From Pandoraea captiosa (GTDB lineage Bacteria > Pseudomonadota > Gammaproteobacteria > Burkholderiales > Burkholderiaceae): a DNA stretch of 64,000 nucleotides. A model generated the notes under the pieces. It saw nothing but the letters and a program-made list of their open reading frames with translations. It searched no databases and was not told where the DNA came from. Shown in pieces: positions 42,601-51,092 of this stretch; position 1 is the first letter of the stretch; the number at the start of each line of letters is the position of its first letter. The stretch is taken from assembly GCF_902459775.1 (NCBI RefSeq), contig NZ_CABPSQ010000003.1:248001-312000 (forward strand), in the 5' to 3' direction. Both the position numbers and the translations under genes were made by a program.

Positions 42601-44322
42601 ATGAATGATCCCGTACCTCGCCCGGTGCCCGACGTACAGGCGGAACTGAGCCGCGCTGCGCTCGACAGTGCGCCGTATGCCATGTTCGTGTGCACGGACG
42701 ACGGCATGCTGGAGCGCATGAATACCGCCTTTACGCGCCTGACCGGCTATCGGCCGGACGACCTGCTTGGCAGGCGCAGTTTCCTGTCCCTGCTCGATCC
42801 GGCCGAACTCGCCCGCCGACGCCTGCCCGCCCTCGCCAGTCTGTCGGCCATCGAGCCCGTGCCGTACGACGACGAGTGGCATCTGCTCACGCACATCCGA
42901 AGCTGGCTGCCGATCCGCCTGGCGCTCTCATGTGTCGAACACGCCCCGGGCGAGCGCCGATGGGTCGGCATCGTGCTCGACCTCTCGCAGCAAGTCCAGG
43001 TGGCGTCACGGCTGTGGTACGTCACCCACCACGACCCGGTCACGAGCCTGCCCAATCAGACCCTGCTCAACGAGCGACTCGAACTCGCCATCCACCGATG
43101 CGCCCATCAGGGCGTCGGGCTGACGGTATTGCTCCTGGAACTCGATCATCTGCGCAAGCTGCGCAGCACGTTCGGGCCGCCGACGGCCGAGCTGGCGTTA
43201 CGCATCGCCGCCGAACGCCTGCGTGAAGCCAGCGGCCCCGAAGATGCACTCGCCTGTCTCGGCGGCAGTCAATTCGTCATCGTCACCAACGAGACGGGGG
43301 ACGGCGCGCGGTTGCTGGCGTCGCGAATTCAATCGCGGCTTGCCCAATGGGTGGACGTCGATCAGAACGCCGTGGCGCTCGACGCCAGCATCGGCGCGGT
43401 CAGTTATCCCGACCATGGCAACACGCCGGAAACGTTGTTGCGTCGCGCCCACCTTGCGCTCGGCGTCGCCAGCGCCGCCGGTGGCGGTGTGCGCTTTTTC
43501 AGCAGCGAGATGGACGCGCAGACGCGGCGCCGCAACGAACTGGAGGGATTGCTGCGCGTGGCGGTACATGAGCACGCGCATTCGCAGCTTCATCTTGTCT
43601 ATCAGCCGCAGGTTACCCTCACGAGCGGCGAAATTCGCAATGCGGAAACCCTCCTGCGCTGGCGTCACCCGACACTTGGTGCGGTCGGCCCGGCCGAGTT
43701 CGTGCCGGTGGCCGAGACTTCCGGTCTCATCCTGCCGCTGGGCGAATGGGTCATGCAAACCGCCTGCCGGGAAGCCAGCCGCTTGTTGCGCCGATGCGGC
43801 CACCTGCCGCGCATCTCCGTGAACGTCTCGGCCCAGCAGTTCGCGCGTCAGGATGTCGTGGGCATGGTCGAGCGGGCGCTGAATGCGAACGCGCTGGAGC
43901 CACGCCATCTTGAAATCGAGATCACGGAGACCGTGTTGCTGGGCGACTCCAGCGCCGCCGTGGGCTGCCTGCGCGCGCTGCACGAGATGGGCGTGGAGAT
44001 CGCCGTCGACGACTTCGGCACCGGCTACGCGAGTCTGGCCTACCTCACCCGCTTTCCCGTGCATCGGCTCAAGATCGACCAGAGCTTCGTGCGCGACATG
44101 CTCACGCATGCGCCCAGCCACGCCATCGTGAGCGCAGTCATCGCCATGGCGCACTCGCTCGGACTGCGCGTCACGGCCGAGGGCGTGGAGACGAAGGCGC
44201 AGGCGCAGCGGCTCACCGAACTGGGCTGCGACGAAGCACAGGGATTCTGGTTCGCCCGCCCCGTCGACGCCCAGGGCTTCTATCACCTCCTGGCGCCGCT
44301 GGGCAGCGGAGCGCGGCGCTGA
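42601..44322 (+). CDS. PAS/GGDEF/EAL protein, likely c-di-GMP phosphodiesterase
   Basis: A 573-residue cytosolic protein: PAS sensor (about 20-140), GGDEF domain (about 150-300) that is degenerate (GGSQF), and an EAL domain (about 320-565). The EAL catalytic set is kept: ETLLRWRHP (ETL for EAL), [28 protein letters not shown] and AEGVET. I therefore expect hydrolysis of c-di-GMP, with the GGDEF domain possibly sensing GTP. GGGAGGT precedes the ATG at 42601. Divergence from yfiRNB makes a local synthase/hydrolase pair. Confidence 0.88.
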   Translation: MNDPVPRPVPDVQAELSRAALDSAPYAMFVCTDDGMLERMNTAFTRLTGYRPDDLLGRRSFLSLLDPAELARRRLPALASLSAIEPVPYDDEWHLLTHIRSWLPIRLALSCVEHAPGERRWVGIVLDLSQQVQVASRLWYVTHHDPVTSLPNQTLLNERLELAIHRCAHQGVGLTVLLLELDHLRKLRSTFGPPTAELALRIAAERLREASGPEDALACLGGSQFVIVTNETGDGARLLASRIQSRLAQWVDVDQNAVALDASIGAVSYPDHGNTPETLLRRAHLALGVASAAGGGVRFFSSEMDAQTRRRNELEGLLRVAVHEHAHSQLHLVYQPQVTLTSGEIRNAETLLRWRHPTLGAVGPAEFVPVAETSGLILPLGEWVMQTACREASRLLRRCGHLPRISVNVSAQQFARQDVVGMVERALNANALEPRHLEIEITETVLLGDSSAAVGCLRALHEMGVEIAVDDFGTGYASLAYLTRFPVHRLKIDQSFVRDMLTHAPSHAIVSAVIAMAHSLGLRVTAEGVETKAQAQRLTELGCDEAQGFWFARPVDAQGFYHLLAPLGSGARR

Positions 44323-44500
44323 TCGCGCTGGTCCTTGCCGGTGCTTGCCAAATAAGGCCCCGGCATGCCTGGCAAATCGTGCATCCGGCCCCGCCTTTTT
44401 TGTCGAGATGGCATGTCAAGACTCGCGCGTGACTTTAGAACGCGGTATGGTACGTCGCGAAGGGATTCCCCCGAACGACGTTGCAACGAGGAATAACGCC

Positions 44501-45607
44501 ATGAAAACCAAAGCCGCCATTGCCTGGGAAGCGGGCAAGCCCCTTACCATCGAAGAAGTCGATCTGGAGGGGCCGCGCGCCGGCGAAGTGCTGATCGAGG
44601 TCAAGGCCACCGGCATCTGCCATACGGACTACTACACACTCTCGGGCGCCGACCCGGAAGGCATCTTCCCCGCCATCCTCGGCCATGAGGGTGCGGGCGT
44701 GATCGTCGACGTCGGCCCGGGCGTCACCACGCTCAAGAAAGACGACCACGTCATTCCGCTGTACACGCCGGAATGCCGTCAGTGCAAATTCTGTCTGTCG
44801 CGCAAGACCAACCTGTGTCAGGCGATCCGCAGCACGCAGGGCCGCGGCCTGATGCCGGATGCCACGTCGCGCTTCTCGCTCGACGGCAAGCCCATCTTCC
44901 ACTACATGGGCACTTCCACCTTCTCGAACTACATCGTCGTGCCCGAGATCGCCGTGGCGAAGGTTCGCTCGGACGCCCCGTTCGACAAGGTTTGCTACAT
45001 CGGCTGCGGTGTCACGACCGGCGTGGGCGCGGTCGTCTACTCGGCGAAGGTCGAAGCCGGCGCGAACGTCGTCGTCTTCGGTCTCGGCGGTATCGGCCTG
45101 AACGTGATTCAGGGCGCGAAAATGGTCGGCGCCGACAAGATCATCGGCGTCGATATCAACCCGGGCCGCGTCGAACTCGCGAAGAAGTTCGGCATGACGC
45201 ACTTCATCAATCCCAATGAGGTCGAGAACGTCGTCGACACCATCGTGCAACTCACCGACGGCGGTGCGGACTATTCGTTCGAATGTATCGGCAACGTCAC
45301 GACCATGCGTCAGGCGCTGGAATGCTGCCACAAGGGCTGGGGTCAGTCGTTCATCATCGGCGTGGCCGCAGCCGGTCAGGAAATCAGCACGCGTCCGTTC
45401 CAGCTGGTGACCGGCCGCGAGTGGAAGGGTTCGGCGTTCGGCGGCGCGCGCGGGCGCACCGACGTGCCGAAGATCGTCGACTGGTACATGGAAGGCAAGA
45501 TCAACATCGACGACCTCATCACGCACACCCTGCGCCTTGACCAGATCAACGAAGGCTTCGATCTGATGAAGCGTGGCGAGTCGATCCGCTCCGTCGTGCT
45601 GTACTGA
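44501..45607 (+). CDS. frmA: S-(hydroxymethyl)glutathione dehydrogenase (class III ADH)
   Basis: A 368-residue zinc alcohol dehydrogenase oxidising the glutathione adduct of formaldehyde, and reducing S-nitrosoglutathione. Zinc ligands are visible: catalytic ([28 protein letters not shown]) and structural ([15 protein letters not shown]). The NAD site is VFGLGGIGL. The ATG at 44501 has GAGGA 7 nt upstream. Many relatives are followed by S-formylglutathione hydrolase (fghA); here the next gene is unrelated and no fghA is in the window. A long hairpin follows the stop. Confidence 0.96.
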   Translation: MKTKAAIAWEAGKPLTIEEVDLEGPRAGEVLIEVKATGICHTDYYTLSGADPEGIFPAILGHEGAGVIVDVGPGVTTLKKDDHVIPLYTPECRQCKFCLSRKTNLCQAIRSTQGRGLMPDATSRFSLDGKPIFHYMGTSTFSNYIVVPEIAVAKVRSDAPFDKVCYIGCGVTTGVGAVVYSAKVEAGANVVVFGLGGIGLNVIQGAKMVGADKIIGVDINPGRVELAKKFGMTHFINPNEVENVVDTIVQLTDGGADYSFECIGNVTTMRQALECCHKGWGQSFIIGVAAAGQEISTRPFQLVTGREWKGSAFGGARGRTDVPKIVDWYMEGKINIDDLITHTLRLDQINEGFDLMKRGESIRSVVLY

Positions 45608-45661
45608 TTGCGCGCAACTGCACGCATGCGTGTGGTTGCCGTACCCCGACGGACGAGAATG

Positions 45662-45722
45662 CAACGGCGGCGGCATGCTTTGGAAGCTTCGAAAGCTTCG
45701 GAAGCGCATGTCGCCGCCGTTG
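45662..45722. repeat. Long inverted repeat downstream of frmA
   Basis: Arms of 17 bp (45662-45678 and 45706-45722, one G-T mismatch) enclose a 27-nt loop that itself contains GAAGCTT-CGA-AAGCTTC. The whole can form a long branched hairpin 54 nt after the frmA stop. There is no T-run, so it is not a classical terminator; it may stabilise the 3' end or be a repetitive palindromic element. Confidence 0.8.
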
Positions 45723-45779
45723 GCATTTCCGGGCGTGCCGAGCATCGTGACTGCGCAACACCGGCATAACGGACACGCG

Positions 45780-45812
45780 CAGGTGACGAGCAGGTGACGA
45801 GCAGGTAACGCG
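45780..45812. repeat. 11-bp tandem repeat, three units
   Basis: CAGGTGACGAG occurs twice, followed by a degenerate third copy (CAGGTAACGCG). Confidence 0.85.
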
Positions 45813-45966
45813 CAGGAATATCGCTGCAACGTTTCGTTACGCGATAGCGCAAACCATCGGGCGACGCGGCGGGTCGAACCGGCATGCAGAGCGCAGCGCC
45901 TGATGGGGAGGGTCGAAGGGATTGGCTTACCGGAGGGTGCTGCTTCGTCACAACAGGGAGACGACC

Positions 45967-46689
45967 ATGAACAAACGAACCTTGCCGCTCGTTCTCGCGG
46001 GTACTGCGATGCTCACTACGCTTGCGGCGCTGCCCGAAGCGGCGTCGGCGCAGTCGGGACAGGCCGTCATCAATGCGTCGGCCAACGTGCGCGCCGGTCC
46101 GGCCACCGACTACCCTGTCGTCGCGCAAGCGGCGGCCGGCGTGCCCGTAACGGTGTACGGCTGCATCTCCGGGTATTCGTGGTGCGACATCGGTTTGCCC
46201 GGGACGCGCGGCTGGATTTACGCGGCGCTGCTGAGTTACCCGTATCAGGGCAATCCGGTGCCCGTGCTCAACTACGGGACGATGATCGGGCTGCCGATCA
46301 TCACCTTCTCGATCGGTGCGTACTGGGGCAACTATTACCGGAATCGGCCTTGGTACAACGACCAGCGCTACTGGCATCGTCCGCCGCCGGGTCCCCGGCC
46401 GCCGCACTGGAATCCGGGGCCGCCACCGCGTCCGCCGGGTGGCTATTACCCGGGGAATCGCCCGCGTCCGCCGGGACATGGTGCGGGGCCTGGGCCGGGT
46501 CCGAGACCGCCGGGGCATGGTGCGGGTCCGGGTCCACGTCCGCCGGGACAGGGGGGTGGTCCGGGCCCGCGTCCGCCGGGTGGCGGAGGGGGAGGCGGGC
46601 ATGGGGGTGGACATGGGGGTGGACATGGGGGCGGCCACGGCAACGGTGGCCGACCGCCGGGGGGAGGCCCGGGCGGACAGAACCGATAG
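45967..46689 (+). CDS. Exported SH3-domain protein with Pro/Gly-rich tail
   Basis: A 240-residue secreted or periplasmic protein: signal peptide (LPLVLAGTAMLTTLAALPEA, cleaved near ASAQS), a bacterial SH3 domain (ASANVRAGPATDYPVVAQAA ... SWCDIGLPGTRGWIYAALL; residues about 35-95), a Tyr/Trp-rich linker (YWGNYYRNRPWYNDQRYWHR) and about 105 residues of Pro/Gly/Arg then Gly/His repeats. SH3b domains often bind peptidoglycan. The tail lacks fold, and its GGGH repeats could bind metal. GGGAGA precedes the ATG. No operon partner is seen. Confidence 0.85.
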   Translation: MNKRTLPLVLAGTAMLTTLAALPEAASAQSGQAVINASANVRAGPATDYPVVAQAAAGVPVTVYGCISGYSWCDIGLPGTRGWIYAALLSYPYQGNPVPVLNYGTMIGLPIITFSIGAYWGNYYRNRPWYNDQRYWHRPPPGPRPPHWNPGPPPRPPGGYYPGNRPRPPGHGAGPGPGPRPPGHGAGPGPRPPGQGGGPGPRPPGGGGGGGHGGGHGGGHGGGHGNGGRPPGGGPGGQNR

Positions 46690-46727
46690 CGCCAAAAATC
46701 GGGGTGGTTGAACTCGGGTGTATGAGG

Positions 46728-46797
46728 GCGGGGGTTATCGGTGCCCTGACGGAGCGACTTTCAGGTGGAGCGCAGTCAGGGTATCGGTAACCCCCGC
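46728..46797 (+). repeat. Long RNA-like hairpin, 23-bp stem
   Basis: Left arm 46728-46750 and right arm 46775-46797 pair over all 23 positions with a 24-nt loop. Twenty pairs are Watson-Crick and three are G-U only if transcribed from the plus strand; on the minus strand they would be A-C mismatches. This favours a plus-strand RNA element, either the 3' end of the SH3 gene transcript or the start of the permease leader. Confidence 0.8.
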
Positions 46798-47405
46798 GGC
46801 CCGGGCGGATGCCTGAGCGAGGCGGAGATACCGGGATGTGGTTTTCATCACCACAGGAACAGGAACAGAAAACGCCCCCACGAACGAATCGCGGCAGCAA
46901 ATTCAGCAACCGCTGCACGCGCTGTGGGAAAAACGCTTAAAATGTGAGCAATTCCGGCCAGGCGGAGGTGCCGAACTGGCGCCGATGGCCGGACCGCAGG
47001 ACAGCGAGCCCTTGCACACATGATGTCTTTCGACGTCGACGTGCAGTCAAACATTGCAGACCCTTCAGCAGACCCATCTCCGGTGTGCCGTCGCGAAAAC
47101 CGCGACGGTCACGGCAGTCCGGCAGGATCCTCGGTAAGTCTCGATCGTGTTCGTCCCGCCCCGGCGTGCTCAACGGCGCGTCGTGGCATGCCTATCGCCT
47201 CGCCGTCACCGACGCGCGCCACCCGCGCCCGCCGGTGACGGCTGATTGCCGTTGCGTCGCCCGATTGGCGAGCGCCGGCAGCGCTAGCGCATCGACGTGG
47301 TTCGTCAACCCCTGTGGCCGTCCGCCACGCATGGGAACGAGCGGCCACAAGCCCGGGGTGCCCTTGCAGCCAGGTCGCGGGACACGTCTCCCGTGGATTT
47401 CCCGA

Positions 47406-47428
47406 TGGCGCACGTCGTGCGTGCGCCA
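47406..47428 (+). promoter_or_regulatory. Hairpin just upstream of the permease start
   Basis: TGGCGCACG and CGTGCGCCA (9-bp perfect arms, 5-nt loop) end 32 nt before the permease ATG. On the transcript this stable hairpin could influence access to the weak ribosome site. Confidence 0.5.
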
Positions 47429-47460
47429 GGGACATACGTTGCAGGAACCTATTGCAGTCA

Positions 47461-48855
47461 ATGAGTCTTTTCCGAACCAAGAACATCGAGAACATGCTGG
47501 CCGCCGGCCGCACCGGCAGTCTCAAGAAAGTGCTGGGCCCCGTCGACCTCGTCCTCATGGGCATCGGGGCCATCATCGGCACCGGCATCTTCGTGCTCAC
47601 CGGCACGGGTGCACTGACCGCCGGCCCGGCGCTCACCCTCTCATTCATCATCGCGGCCATGGCCTGCGGCTTCGCGGCGCTGTGCTATGCCGAGTTCGCG
47701 TCCACCATCCCCGTCTCAGGTTCCATCTACACCTACAGTTACGCCACCCTCGGCGAAATCGTCGCGTGGATCATCGGCTGGGACCTGATGCTCGAATACG
47801 GCCTCGCTTCCTCCGCCGTGTCCGTAGGGTGGTCGGGGTATTTCCAGTCGCTCGCAGCCGGGTTCGGCATGCACCTGCCTGCGGTAATCACCGCCGCACC
47901 CGGCAGCGTGCCCGGCGTGACGACCTTCATCAACCTGCCCGCCGTCGTCATCATGCTGCTCATCACGTGGGTGCTGTCGTACGGCGTGCGTGAATCGGCG
48001 CGCATCAACAACCTCATGGTGGCGATCAAGATCGGTGTGGTGCTGCTGTTCATCGCCGTGGGCGTTTGGCACGTCAAACCCGCCAACTGGACGCCGTTCA
48101 TGCCCTTCGGCACCAGCGGCATGTTCAATGCGGCGGCGCTCGTCTTCTTCGCGTTCATCGGCTTCGACGCCGTGACCTCCGCCGCCGAAGAAGTCCGCAA
48201 CCCGGGTCGCGACCTGCCCGTCGGCATCATCGGCTCGCTCATCGTCTGCACCCTGCTCTACGTGGCCGTGGCCGCGATCATGACCGGCATCGTGCCGTTC
48301 GCGCAGTTCGCCGGAGTTGATCATCCGGTCTCGCTGGCCCTGCAATACGCCGGACAGAACTGGGTCGCCGGGTTCGTCGATCTCGGGGCGATTCTCGGCA
48401 TGACGACCGTCATTCTCGTGATGACGTACGGCCAGACACGCATTACCTACGCCATGTCGCGCGATGGCCTGCTGCCGCCGCTGCTCTCGCACATCCACCC
48501 CACGCACAAGACACCGTTCGCGGGCACCTGGATCGTCGGGGTGATCTTCGCCGTGATTGCGGGGTTCGTGCCGCTGGGCGTGCTCGCGGAACTGATCAAC
48601 ATCGGCACCTTGTCGGCGTTCGCACTCGTCTCCGTGGCCGTACTTGTGCTGCGTCGCACGCGTCCCGACCTGAAGCGCGCGTTTCGCGTGCCGGGTGCGC
48701 CGGTCGTGCCGCTCATCTCGGCCGGTCTGTGCCTGTTCCTTATGGCGCATCTGCAAGCCGCCACCTGGATCGCCTTCGTGGTCTGGCTGGCCATCGGCAT
48801 GGTGATCTACTTCACGTATGCCCGTCGCAACGCGCTGCTGCACAAGCACGGCTGA
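47461..48855 (+). CDS. APC-family amino-acid permease (YfnA/CAT-like)
   Basis: A 464-residue transporter with twelve helices. GPVDLVLMGIGAIIGTGIFV on the first helix is the APC substrate-binding motif (GIGAIIGTGIF). The length and C-terminal region (VSVAVLVLRRTRPDLKRAFR, VPGAP) match the cationic-amino-acid (CAT/YfnA) branch. The substrate is not certain. The ATG at 47461 follows a 771-bp non-coding leader and has only a weak ribosome site. It is transcribed alone. Confidence 0.9.
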   Translation: MSLFRTKNIENMLAAGRTGSLKKVLGPVDLVLMGIGAIIGTGIFVLTGTGALTAGPALTLSFIIAAMACGFAALCYAEFASTIPVSGSIYTYSYATLGEIVAWIIGWDLMLEYGLASSAVSVGWSGYFQSLAAGFGMHLPAVITAAPGSVPGVTTFINLPAVVIMLLITWVLSYGVRESARINNLMVAIKIGVVLLFIAVGVWHVKPANWTPFMPFGTSGMFNAAALVFFAFIGFDAVTSAAEEVRNPGRDLPVGIIGSLIVCTLLYVAVAAIMTGIVPFAQFAGVDHPVSLALQYAGQNWVAGFVDLGAILGMTTVILVMTYGQTRITYAMSRDGLLPPLLSHIHPTHKTPFAGTWIVGVIFAVIAGFVPLGVLAELINIGTLSAFALVSVAVLVLRRTRPDLKRAFRVPGAPVVPLISAGLCLFLMAHLQAATWIAFVVWLAIGMVIYFTYARRNALLHKHG

Positions 48856-49215
48856 GCGCAGAACCACGCGCCGTGACGCTGCCTCAGACGACACCGATCG
48901 CACGGATTGATGCGTCTCGCGCGCATACGCGACTGAGCGTATAGTCCGGTTCAGGCACTCAAGGGCCTGGGGACTTGGGGCTCGGGCGATACATAAGTGT
49001 CCCCGGGCCCCTTCCACATGCGCCTTCGACGTTGTTGCCCCCGCCGTTGCTTCACCCGCCTTCGCCGCACTCGCATCACGCAAGTCGCTCGTGCTTACCG
49101 CCGTCGTTGCCTCTTTTGGTTGTTTCTCGTCGTTGTTTCTCGTCGTTGTCTCTTGCGGTTATCTCTTGCGGTCGCTCACCGCGTCCGACACATCGCTCTG
49201 CCAAGGAAAAAGAAC
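48856..49215. other. Intergenic region upstream of the cupin gene
   Basis: The 360-bp space contains a four-unit 13-bp tandem repeat (49119-49170) and AAGGAA close to the cupin ATG. Open frames across it do not look coding. Confidence 0.6.
49119..49170. repeat. 13-bp tandem repeat, four units
   Basis: Two perfect copies of GTTGTTTCTCGTC are followed by two related copies (GTTGTCTCTTGCG, GTTATCTCTTGCG), in the region upstream of the cupin gene. Confidence 0.9.
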
Positions 49216-49710
49216 ATGCGCCGTTATGTCCTGCTCGCTGCCCTGCCTGTTGCGTTCGCCGCAGGTGTCGTGTCCTCGCACTTCGTCACTTTCATGCCCA
49301 GCGCCGTCGCGCAAGGTGCCCCTCTGACACCTTCGACACCTTCGACACCGTTGACACCGCAGATCATCGACGTCGGCGCCATGACCGACGAACAGATCGG
49401 CAAGCTCGTGCCGAACGTCGGTACACTGCGCAGCCGTACGCTGGTCGCGACGCAACACGGCACGGTCGCCGTGCAAAGCGGCAACGTGCCGCGTCACACC
49501 CATCAGGATGCCGACGAAATCCAGTATGTCGTTTCCGGCAGCGGCACTTTCTGGCTGGGCGACCAGCAGCGCGAGGTGCATCCGGGCGACCTGATCGTCA
49601 TTCCGCGCGGCACCGTGCATGCCGGATCGCAAAACACCAATGGTGAGTTCAAGGTGCTGGCGATCAAGCTGCCGCCGCAAGCGCCGAGCGATATTCAGTG
49701 GGTGAAATAA
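49216..49710 (+). CDS. Exported cupin-domain protein
   Basis: A 164-residue protein with a signal peptide (VLLAALPVAFAAGVVSSH, cut near AVAQ), a Thr-Pro repeat linker (PLTPSTPSTPLTPQ) and a single cupin domain. Metal ligands are conserved: HTHQDADEIQYVV (H-x-H-x5-E, motif 1) and PRGTVHAGS (His, motif 2). The likely place of action is the periplasm; the substrate is unknown. The ATG at 49216 has AAGGAA 9 nt upstream. The linker-coding stretch contains a 9-bp repeat (GACACCTTC, about 49326-49357). Confidence 0.83.
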   Translation: MRRYVLLAALPVAFAAGVVSSHFVTFMPSAVAQGAPLTPSTPSTPLTPQIIDVGAMTDEQIGKLVPNVGTLRSRTLVATQHGTVAVQSGNVPRHTHQDADEIQYVVSGSGTFWLGDQQREVHPGDLIVIPRGTVHAGSQNTNGEFKVLAIKLPPQAPSDIQWVK

Positions 49711-49780
49711 GGACGTCGAGGCGCCGGCAAAGAGGGGCGGCGCACGCACTCGTGCGCGTGCCTCGCCCCTGGCGCGGCAT

Positions 49781-50107
49781 TCAGCCGAAATTGCGGTTGA
49801 GCCAGACGGCACCGTAGCCGAGCGCGAACATCGTCAGCAACAGCGGCACGGAAATGCGAATGATCTGAATGACCAGCGGACGCGGCGGCAACGCCTCCTC
49901 CTGCGGCATACGTCCGGCCTCATGCAGCGCGCCCGTGCACAACGCCGCCGCCACCGCACTCGCAAACACCCAGAAGGTCTGGTTGTATAGCAAAGCGATG
50001 AGCAGCAACGTGAGCGCCACGTTGCGTCCGTGATAGATCAGATTGACGGTATTGCGAAAGGCTTGCGGCGACATGTCGGAAAAGCACTGACGCGTGCACG
50101 GATGCAC
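49781..50107 (-). CDS. Hypothetical membrane protein
   Basis: A 108-residue protein (97 if it starts at the second ATG, 50074) with three hydrophobic segments: NVALTLLLIALLYNQTFWVF, the following AVAAALCTG, and IIRISVPLLLTMFALGYGAV. The family is unknown. The ribosome site is weak for either start. It converges on the cupin gene and diverges from kefF. Confidence 0.6.
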   Translation of the reverse strand: MHPCTRQCFSDMSPQAFRNTVNLIYHGRNVALTLLLIALLYNQTFWVFASAVAAALCTGALHEAGRMPQEEALPPRPLVIQIIRISVPLLLTMFALGYGAVWLNRNFG

Positions 50108-50366
50108 CGCCTGCGCAAAGAGTGTTGTTTTTGTCGTTTTGACCTGCGCCCCCCACAGCGTGTCGTGAGATGTCGCGGCCCTTGAGAAGCTAAGCAGAGC
50201 TTATCCAGTCCTAACGGCGTTTGCCAGCCGAGTCTTTAGCCGAGCCTGTCGCTGAATCTTCAGGCCCGTGCGCCCGGAATGGCGCGCGCATGACGCGCAT
50301 CCCCATGGCCCGCGGGCGCGTTGCGCGCCATGGAACACGTCATACGAATGGGGTATCCTCCCCCGC

Positions 50367-51092
50367 ATGACAGCCCCCGCCTCCACCCGTATCCAGCATG
50401 CCACTCGGGACGCCAGCGAGCGTGCCCCGAAGCGTGCCGTCTATGTCATCGTGGCGCATCCGCGCTGGCGCGACTCGCGCGTGAATCGCCGCCTTCTCGA
50501 AGCCGCACGCGGCATCGAAGGCGTCGACGTCAACGATCTCTATTCGACGTATCCCGACTTCAGCATCGACGTGGCAGCCGAGCAGCAACGTCTCTCGCGT
50601 GCCGATCTGATCGTGCTGGTGCATCCGATCTACTGGTACAGCATGCCGCCGTTGCAAAAGCTCTGGTTCGACGAAGTGCTGTCGTGGGGCTGGGCTTACG
50701 GTCAGGACGGCCACGCGCTGGCGAACAAAGACCTCTGGCTGGTCGCCAGCACCGGCGGCCCGGAAGACAGCTATCGGCGCGACGGCTATAACCAGCACGA
50801 ATTCTCTGCGTTCCTGCCCCCGTACGAACAGACCTCGCACCTGTGCGGCATGCGCTTTCTGCCGCCGCACGTGCTGTATGGCGCGCGTCGCTGCGACACC
50901 GCCGCGCTCGACGCACATGTCAGCGCATTCGCCGGGCGTCTTGCAACGTACCCCCACTGGCCGGAACTCGTCTCGATGGCTGACGCCGCCGAATGCCAGG
51001 CCATTCCGGCAACCGATCGCCCGCGCTGTGCGACCGGGCTGACGGGGGCCGACGCGAACACAAGCGTCAGCGACACCGGGAGGTCCGTCTGA
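50367..51092 (+). CDS. kefF: KefF/KefG-like NAD(P)H oxidoreductase
   Basis: A 241-residue flavodoxin-fold quinone oxidoreductase. VYVIVAHPRWRDSRVNRRLL, DLYSTYPDFSIDVAAEQQ and LVHPIYWYSMPPLQKLWFDE are typical of the ancillary subunit of Kef potassium efflux systems, which is needed for full KefC activity and may also detoxify quinones and electrophiles. It is about 50 residues longer than E. coli KefF, with extra N- and C-terminal tails. Its stop and the kefC start share a base (TGATG), so the two are translated together. Confidence 0.9.
   Translation: MTAPASTRIQHATRDASERAPKRAVYVIVAHPRWRDSRVNRRLLEAARGIEGVDVNDLYSTYPDFSIDVAAEQQRLSRADLIVLVHPIYWYSMPPLQKLWFDEVLSWGWAYGQDGHALANKDLWLVASTGGPEDSYRRDGYNQHEFSAFLPPYEQTSHLCGMRFLPPHVLYGARRCDTAALDAHVSAFAGRLATYPHWPELVSMADAAECQAIPATDRPRCATGLTGADANTSVSDTGRSV

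Larger units (their letters stand above)
45608..45966. other. Intergenic region after frmA with hairpin and repeat
   Basis: The 359-bp space holds a long inverted repeat (45662-45722) and an 11-bp tandem repeat (45780-45812). No coding sequence or clear promoter for the following SH3 gene could be assigned. Confidence 0.6.
46690..47460. other. Long leader region upstream of the amino-acid permease
   Basis: This 771-bp region contains no convincing gene: open frames through it have poor codon use and no ribosome sites. It holds a 23-bp-stem hairpin (46728-46797), a 9-bp-arm hairpin close to the permease start (47406-47428) and TGGCCG..CGGCCA pairing near 47309-47345. It matches no riboswitch class I know. 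Confidence 0.65.

Noticed and set aside
45662-45722. Insertion-sequence end or attachment site
   Set aside because: No transposase or integrase, no target duplication visible; it is a hairpin only.
46690-47460. A riboswitch in the permease leader
   Set aside because: Strong hairpins exist but I could not match the conserved cores of glycine, lysine, guanidine or other classes, so it is described only as a structured leader.
46944-47993. A plus-strand frame reaching into the permease gene
   Set aside because: It switches from nonsense-like Arg/Pro/Ser composition to an out-of-frame reading of the permease; no ribosome site.
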